Of a DNA stretch of 10,078 bases, positions 5,827-10,078 are shown piece by piece. Position numbers and translations under genes: made by a program. The number at the start of each line of letters is the position of its first letter. The first letter of the stretch is position 1. The stretch is from contig DDII01000060.1 of NCBI GenBank assembly GCA_002338445.1, positions 1-10,078 of the forward strand. Reading direction: 5' to 3'. Source of the DNA: Cellvibrionales bacterium UBA1854. GTDB lineage: Bacteria > Pseudomonadota > Gammaproteobacteria > Pseudomonadales > Porticoccaceae. The notes under the pieces were generated by a model. That model did no database searches and had not been told where the DNA came from. It saw only the letters and a program-made list of their open reading frames with translations.

Positions 5827-6414
5827 TCACGGTAACTCATAATCAAATTGTTCAAGCATTCGAATAACGGATAAAAGAGGTAGGCCAATTAGCGATGTGT
5901 GATCCTCGCAGCAGATAGTTTTACAAAGCGCAATGCCTAAGCTTTCCACTTTAAAACTCCCTGCGCATTGATATGGTTTATCTTTGCTAACGTACCGGTG
6001 GATCTGATGATCTGTGATTTTTTTGAATAGTACTTTGGCGACGATAACTTCAGCTCGAATTATAGGCCTACTGTTTTTTGAGCAACTAACGATAGCGCAA
6101 GCCGTGTAAAAAGTAATTTTTTGTCCACTTTGTGTCTTTAGCTGTGCAACAGCACGATCATAATTACCGGGTTTTCTGAGCACAACTCCGTCTACAACAA
6201 CAACTTGGTCAGCTCCAACTACTAAAGTATTAAGATGTTTGGTTGCCACGGCTAATGCTTTTAGTTTTGCGAGTCGAAGCGCCATTGACTTCGGACTCTC
6301 GCCCGAAAGCTTTGCTTCTTCAATCTTTGAATTTACAACAGAAAATTCGAGACCAAGGCTTTCAAGCTGCTTTGCTCGATAAATTGATCCTGATGCTAGG
6401 ATGAGTGGCAGCAT
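5827..6414 (-). CDS. yceF: Maf-family nucleotide pyrophosphatase, YceF type
   Basis: A 195-residue Maf/HAM1-fold enzyme. Its E. coli relative YceF hydrolyses m7GTP to the monophosphate, a housecleaning activity against modified nucleotides. Visible motifs are LASGSIYR at 6-13 (nucleotide-binding loop), GADQ with D69/Q70, KP at 81-82, TFYT at 101-104, and CAGSFKVE with E158. The CAGSF segment and length (E. coli 194) favour the YceF subgroup over the dTTP/UTP-acting YhdE type. Start ATG 6414 is chosen over the upstream in-frame ATG at 6438 because it gives the family N-terminus MLPLILAS and has AGGGG five bases before it. It is divergent from the yceD operon and convergent with rluC. Confidence 0.93.
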   Translation of the reverse strand: MLPLILASGSIYRAKQLESLGLEFSVVNSKIEEAKLSGESPKSMALRLAKLKALAVATKHLNTLVVGADQVVVVDGVVLRKPGNYDRAVAQLKTQSGQKITFYTACAIVSCSKNSRPIIRAEVIVAKVLFKKITDHQIHRYVSKDKPYQCAGSFKVESLGIALCKTICCEDHTSLIGLPLLSVIRMLEQFDYELP

Positions 6415-6475
6415 TTGGTCCCCTCTGCGTAATGCCAATTAATGCTTCACAGCTGACTAATAAGCTCAATTATTT

Positions 6476-6504
6476 TTGACAGTGGATATTGATGTGCCTA
6501 TCAT
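6476..6504 (+). promoter_or_regulatory. Strong sigma-70 promoter of the yceD-rpmF-plsX-fab operon
   Basis: A perfect TTGACA (6476-6481), an optimal 17-bp spacer and TATCAT (6499-6504, one mismatch) form the best promoter in the window. The start would be near 6511, about 24 nt before yceD. Confidence 0.75.
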
Positions 6505-6534
6505 GCCCGCCAAGAAATTACATGAACTAGTTAT

Positions 6535-7035
6535 ATGGTTATTCCGGCAACCGTAAATCCTCGTATCTTATCATCGCAGAATTCGCGCATTGAGGGTATG
6601 GTTCCTCGAAAAAGTTTGTTGAGGCTGAATGAAGCGGTTTGTAAATTATCAAGGGATGCATCAGCGGAGATATATTTTAAAATTTCAGAGGAATCGTCCT
6701 ACGAGCTAAGCGGAATGGTTGAAATTGAAGCAGAGGTTAAATGTCAGCGATGTCTAGAAAAGTGTCAAATCAAGCTCTCGTCAACATTTTCTTTTGTTAT
6801 AGTAGAGTGCGAGGAGAAAGAGCAACAATTAAGAAGCACCAGAGATGTATGGGTAGTTGTTGGACGCACAGGAGATCTTTACTCTTTACTTGAAGATGAA
6901 TTATTAATGGCTCTTCCTCCAGTAAGCTACCACAAGAACACAGCATGTAACCCAGAGCTCATAAAACATTATCAACAATCATTAAACGATGCGCATAGTC
7001 CATTTAATGTTTTAAAAAACGTCGACTTTTACTAG
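6535..7035 (+). CDS. yceD: YceD family protein (DUF177), 23S rRNA accumulation protein
   Basis: A 166-residue DUF177 protein. In E. coli and plants the family is needed for normal 23S rRNA accumulation, but the biochemical activity is not established. The signature is the Cys pair C70/C73 (VKCQRCLEKC), followed by the acidic LLEDELLMALPPV segment (118-130) and a C-terminal SPFNVLKNV box resembling the usual NPF.VL ending. A lone C138 is also typical. An in-frame stop at 6523 leaves ATG 6535 as the first start, and it gives the expected VIPATVNPR opening. There is no clear Shine-Dalgarno, and with the predicted promoter the leader is only about 24 nt. It is first in the operon, 9 nt before rpmF, as in most Gammaproteobacteria. 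Confidence 0.93.
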   Translation: MVIPATVNPRILSSQNSRIEGMVPRKSLLRLNEAVCKLSRDASAEIYFKISEESSYELSGMVEIEAEVKCQRCLEKCQIKLSSTFSFVIVECEEKEQQLRSTRDVWVVVGRTGDLYSLLEDELLMALPPVSYHKNTACNPELIKHYQQSLNDAHSPFNVLKNVDFY

Positions 7036-7044
7036 GAGATAATT

Positions 7045-7224
7045 ATGGCAGTTCAGAAAAGTAGAAAGACTCGTTCCAAGCGGGGCATGCGTAGATCTCA
7101 TGACTCGCTTGCCAGTCCAACGACATCAATTGATGAGCTTACTGGCGAGAAGCATCTGAGACATAACATTACAGCAGACGGTTTTTACCGAGGTAAAAAA
7201 GTCGTCGAGGTTCCTGTAGAATAG
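7045..7224 (+). CDS. rpmF: 50S ribosomal protein L32
   Basis: A 59-residue ribosomal protein: MAVQKSRKTRSKRGMRRSHD at the start and the conserved GEKHLRHNITADGFYRGKKV at the end, nearly the same as E. coli L32 (57 residues). It binds 23S rRNA near the peptidyl transferase region of the large subunit. This is the version without the zinc-binding cysteines found in some bacteria. AGGAG at 7034-7038, overlapping the yceD stop, lies six bases before the ATG, the clearest Shine-Dalgarno in the operon, which suits a highly expressed ribosomal gene. It is co-transcribed with yceD and followed 8 nt later by plsX. Confidence 0.97.
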   Translation: MAVQKSRKTRSKRGMRRSHDSLASPTTSIDELTGEKHLRHNITADGFYRGKKVVEVPVE

Positions 7225-7232
7225 CGAAGCAC

Positions 7233-8273
7233 TTGCAATTGAGCAATACTAATATTATAGCAGTCGACGCCATGGGTGGTGATCAGGGCCCGCTTGTCAC
7301 CGTTAAGGCGGTGATAGCATTTTTAACAGAGTATTCCGATATAGAAATCCTTCTTGTTGGATCACAGGAGGCATGTGAATTTTTTTCCACCGTTTGTTCA
7401 TGTCCAAATATCAAGTCGAGAGTTGAATTAGTTTTATGTGCAGCAAAGGTGGATGACTCAGAAAAGCCCACCATCGCACTCAGAAATAAGCGTGATTCAT
7501 CAATGGCCAGGGTTATTGAATCAGTAGCATCTGGTAGCGCCCACGCGTGTGTTAGTGCTGGAAATACTGGAACGATCATGTCCTTTGGTACACAAATTTT
7601 GAAAACATTACCGGGTATAACGAGGCCAGCCATCTGTGCATCTTTGCCAACACTAAATGGGTCGACTTTGGCTTTAGATTTAGGAGCAAACCTAGAATGC
7701 TCGGCAGAGCAGTTACATCAGTTTGCTCAGTTGGGATCTTTGGCAGCACAATGTTTGTATAAAACCGATAATCCGTCACTTAGGTTGCTTAATATTGGCG
7801 TTGAGCACATAAAAGGCACTTCTCTTATACGTGAGGCTGCCGAGCGGATTAGTCAGGACGATAAGATAAATTATTGCGGATTCATTGAGCCAAACCAAAT
7901 ATTTCATGGAAATGTTGATGTCATAGTGTGCGATGGCATTTCTGGGAATATTGCTTTAAAGACTAGTGAGGGTGTTGCCGAAATAATAGCTGAGTTATAT
8001 CAAAACATGTTTGATAGGAACTGGGTTTCTCGTTTAGGAGCATCTTTTTTTAGAGGATCGGTGGCAGCCCTCAGTAGGACGATCAATCCCTCTGATCACA
8101 ATGGAGCCGTATTTTTAGGCCTAGGGGGAGTAGTGATCAAGAGCCATGGCTGTGCTGATATGAATTCCTTTCGTAAAGCTCTTGTCACTGCAAAAAAAGT
8201 TTTGGATCAGAAAGTATTTCCAACGCTTCAAAGAAGTCTTATGACTCAATTCGCCGCAACTACTAAATCGTAA
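7233..8273 (+). CDS. plsX: Phosphate acyltransferase PlsX
   Basis: A 346-residue soluble, membrane-associated enzyme that transfers an acyl group from acyl-ACP to phosphate, giving acyl-phosphate for PlsY, the first step of phospholipid synthesis. Family motifs appear in order: AVDAMGGDQGP (10-20), ACVSAGNTG (105-113), LDLGAN (148-153), LLNIGVEHIKG (185-195), VCDGISGNIALKT (232-244) and GLGGVVIKSHG (297-307). No ATG precedes the conserved N-terminus; TTG at 7233 or TTG at 7239 must be used, and ATG 7272 would delete the AVDAM strand. No strong Shine-Dalgarno is seen, so translation may be coupled to rpmF, whose stop is 8 nt away. fabH does not follow it, unlike in E. coli. Confidence 0.95.
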   Translation: MQLSNTNIIAVDAMGGDQGPLVTVKAVIAFLTEYSDIEILLVGSQEACEFFSTVCSCPNIKSRVELVLCAAKVDDSEKPTIALRNKRDSSMARVIESVASGSAHACVSAGNTGTIMSFGTQILKTLPGITRPAICASLPTLNGSTLALDLGANLECSAEQLHQFAQLGSLAAQCLYKTDNPSLRLLNIGVEHIKGTSLIREAAERISQDDKINYCGFIEPNQIFHGNVDVIVCDGISGNIALKTSEGVAEIIAELYQNMFDRNWVSRLGASFFRGSVAALSRTINPSDHNGAVFLGLGGVVIKSHGCADMNSFRKALVTAKKVLDQKVFPTLQRSLMTQFAATTKS

Positions 8274-8283
8274 TGGTGGTCTC

Positions 8284-9225
8284 TTGAATAAATCTGCATT
8301 TTTATTTCCAGGGCAAGGTTCACAGTCAAAAGGTATGCTCGGAGGGTTTGCCGAAAAATTAGTGGTAAGAGATTGCTTCGATGAAGCATCCGATACGCTA
8401 GGGTACGATTTATGGGACGCAATACAGCACGAGTCATCAATAGATATTACAGAGACTTACAGGACCCAACCGATAATTTTGACATGCAGCATAGCAATAT
8501 GGCGGTTGTGGTGTGCAAATGGTGGTCCCAAGCCAGATTATGTTGCGGGTCATAGCTTGGGAGAGTGGTCGGCTTTAGTTTGTAGTAATGTAGTATCATT
8601 TGTTGATGCAATTAAAATTGTTGAAAAAAGAGGGCAGCTAATGCAAGCAGCCGTGCCGATTGGAGAGGGTGCAATGGCGGCAATACTGGGTATAGATGAT
8701 GCTTTAGTTACTAGTATTTGTAGGAGCGCAGATGATAGCAACAATGTATGCGCTGTTAATTTTAATGCGCCCGGGCAAGTAGTCATAGCGGGAAGGACCG
8801 CCAGCGTGGAACGTGCGATTATGTTGGCAAAGGATGCTGGAGCTAAACGAGCGCTCCTCTTGCCTGTGAGTGCTCCATTTCACACTAATATGATGCGTCC
8901 AGCATCTAAGATGTTAGAGCAAGATCTAAAAGCGATTCGTTTTTTTCCGCCAGACATACCCGTCGTTCACAACTTGAATGCAGGTTTTGAAAACGATCCA
9001 GAGAGGATTCGGTCACTAATGTTAGCGCAAATTTACAATCCCGTTCAGTGGGTATCGTGCATCGAGACGCTGAAGGCACTGGGAGTTTACACATACTTTG
9101 AGTGTGGTCCCGGACGCGTGTTAAGTGGACTAGCTCGAAAAATAGAGCCAGCATTTGAATTATTTTCGAGTCATGATGTAACTAGATTCCAGTCTGCATT
9201 GGATGCTTCGCGGGAGAAGGGTTAG
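8284..9225 (+). CDS. fabD: Malonyl-CoA:ACP transacylase FabD
   Basis: A 313-residue cytosolic enzyme that moves malonyl from CoA to acyl carrier protein to supply fatty-acid elongation. LFPGQGSQ (7-14) forms the oxyanion-side loop, the nucleophile is S91 in GHSLGEWSAL, R116 (VEKRGQLM) binds the malonyl carboxylate and H200 (SAPFH) is the catalytic base, matching E. coli S92, R117 and H201. The start is TTG 8284, with a weak GGTGG four bases upstream; no ATG precedes the conserved motif. It follows plsX by 10 nt and precedes fabG by 4 nt, so the three genes are almost certainly co-transcribed. Confidence 0.97.
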   Translation: MNKSAFLFPGQGSQSKGMLGGFAEKLVVRDCFDEASDTLGYDLWDAIQHESSIDITETYRTQPIILTCSIAIWRLWCANGGPKPDYVAGHSLGEWSALVCSNVVSFVDAIKIVEKRGQLMQAAVPIGEGAMAAILGIDDALVTSICRSADDSNNVCAVNFNAPGQVVIAGRTASVERAIMLAKDAGAKRALLLPVSAPFHTNMMRPASKMLEQDLKAIRFFPPDIPVVHNLNAGFENDPERIRSLMLAQIYNPVQWVSCIETLKALGVYTYFECGPGRVLSGLARKIEPAFELFSSHDVTRFQSALDASREKG

Positions 9226-9229
9226 TGGC

Positions 9230-9973
9230 ATGAATAAGAAACAAAGAAATATTCTCATCACGGGCGCGAATAGAGGGATTGGCCGAGCTATATCCGAATC
9301 ATTTGCTAAAGAAGGCTATAATATTATTGGTACGTCTACCTCTGAGGAAGGAGCTCAGGGGATAACATCATCATTAAAGGGTCACTCGGGTAAAACCATT
9401 GGGTTGAAATTGGATTTTGGCGATCCTGAATCTACAGAATTTTTTATTCAAAAGTTGGTTAGCATGCAAGAGAGCGTCGACATACTGATTAATAATGCGG
9501 GTATTACTAGGGATAATTTGGCGTTGCGCATGTCTAACAGTGAATGGCACGACGTAATTGACATAAACCTTAATGCGGTCTTCCATGTAACTCGGGCCTG
9601 TTTGAAAGGCATGATGAAAAACCGTTGGGGACGCATAATCAATATTAGTTCAGTAATTGGGTCAATTGGTAACACAGGACAGACTAATTATGCTGCCTCA
9701 AAATCTGGCATGGATGGCTTCTCTCGTGCTCTAGCACAAGAGATGGGTTCACGGAATATTACTGTAAACGCTGTTGCGCCTGGGTTTATTGAAACCGATA
9801 TGACACAAAAGCTGGTCGATTCTCAAAAAGAAGCTATCTTAAAAAAGATACCGCTTCAACGTTTGGGAAGTTCTTCTGAGGTGTCAGAAGTAGTCAAATT
9901 TCTTGCAAGTGATGCAGCCAGTTACATCACTGGTGAAATTATCCATGTAAATGGTGGCATGTTTATGAGATAA
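9230..9973 (+). CDS. fabG: 3-oxoacyl-[ACP] reductase FabG
   Basis: A 247-residue short-chain dehydrogenase that reduces beta-ketoacyl-ACP to beta-hydroxyacyl-ACP with NADPH in each elongation cycle. TGANRGIG (11-18) is the nucleotide-binding loop, NNAG stands at 88-91, and the catalytic tetrad is N113, S140 or S141, Y154 and K158 (YAASK). VAPGFIETDMT and the ending ITGEIIHVNGGMFM are typical of true FabG. ATG 9230 is chosen because GGGAGAAGG lies about ten bases upstream and the resulting protein starts MNKKQRNILITGA; the earlier in-frame start at 9203 lies within fabD and adds nine unconserved residues. It is the last complete gene in the window, with acpP expected next. Confidence 0.97.
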   Translation: MNKKQRNILITGANRGIGRAISESFAKEGYNIIGTSTSEEGAQGITSSLKGHSGKTIGLKLDFGDPESTEFFIQKLVSMQESVDILINNAGITRDNLALRMSNSEWHDVIDINLNAVFHVTRACLKGMMKNRWGRIINISSVIGSIGNTGQTNYAASKSGMDGFSRALAQEMGSRNITVNAVAPGFIETDMTQKLVDSQKEAILKKIPLQRLGSSSEVSEVVKFLASDAASYITGEIIHVNGGMFMR

Positions 9974-10038
9974 AACATTGATATATCTATATATTTACAT
10001 TTTGTAAAAACGGTGTTAGCTTTTTTCAGATTGTAAGG

Positions 10039-10044
10039 TAAAAT
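10039..10044 (+). promoter_or_regulatory. Probable -10 box upstream of the next gene (expected acpP)
   Basis: TAAAAT followed by the GC-rich GCGCGCGG stretch sits in the 105-bp AT-rich tail after fabG. TTAGCT at 10016-10021 is a poor -35 at 17 bp. Separate acpP promoters between fabG and acpP are usual in Gammaproteobacteria. The coding sequence itself lies beyond the window. A GC-rich stretch between -10 and start site is a feature of promoters turned down by ppGpp; that is inference here. Confidence 0.4.
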
Positions 10045-10078
10045 GCGCGCGGAAAGATTAGCTTTTAATCGGTATTTG

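Noticed and set aside
9203..9229. Upstream ATG extending FabG by nine residues
   Set aside because: It overlaps fabD, lacks family conservation, and the ATG at 9230 has a good ribosome binding site.
9994..10026. TTTACA/TGTAAA hairpin and nearby T-run as a terminator after fabG
   Set aside because: The stem is only six AT-rich pairs and the T-run is 12 bases away, so termination is not supported.
10042..10078. Open frame from the ATG at 10042 as the start of the next gene
   Set aside because: It does not resemble the AcpP N-terminus and the ATG overlaps a probable -10 box, so it is more likely leader DNA.
1..10078. CRISPR array, defence cassette or transposase
   Set aside because: No spaced direct-repeat series and no proteins of those families; all large frames apart from the integrase are housekeeping genes.

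Overview
The window looks like a chromosome segment of a gammaproteobacterium, fairly AT-rich and probably marine or free-living. The evidence is the cluster rne / rluC / maf(yceF) / yceD / rpmF / plsX / fabD / fabG, whose order and protein sequences are typical of Gammaproteobacteria. fabH is absent between plsX and fabD, which from memory resembles the Pseudomonas arrangement more than that of E. coli. The species cannot be named from the sequence alone.

Left end (1-1486): a tRNA-Ser(UGA) gene on the minus strand has a complete tyrosine recombinase gene (161-1321, minus strand) directly downstream of its 3' end. An 81-bp sequence made of the last 14 nt of the tRNA gene plus 67 bp beyond it is present twice, at 94-174 and 1329-1409. 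The copies are perfectly identical but INVERTED, and they bracket the integrase. Ordinary tRNA-targeted integration leaves direct repeats, so this is the most unusual structure in the window. It could be an invertible, self-flipping integrase cassette, a terminal-inverted-repeat element, or an assembly or amplification chimera.

Middle (1487-4864): rne encodes RNase E, with an intact catalytic half and a disordered scaffold half that carries a probable membrane-anchoring helix, an Arg-rich stretch and two NDPRK motifs. Upstream lies a long, gene-free, structured leader (about 430 nt) that probably serves autoregulation. rluC is transcribed divergently. The -35 boxes proposed for the two divergent promoters form one dyad (TCTCAA-N6-TTGAGA).

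Right part (4865-10078): rluC (23S rRNA pseudouridine synthase) converges on maf/yceF (nucleotide pyrophosphatase). Divergent from maf, a near-consensus promoter (TTGACA-17-TATCAT) starts the operon yceD-rpmF-plsX-fabD-fabG, with intergenic gaps of 4-10 nt. This operon links ribosome synthesis (YceD, L32) with phospholipid and fatty-acid synthesis (PlsX, FabD, FabG). The window stops just after a probable promoter for the next gene, expected to be acpP.

Apart from the integrase locus the region is conserved housekeeping DNA. No CRISPR array, defence cassette, insertion sequence or rRNA gene was seen.
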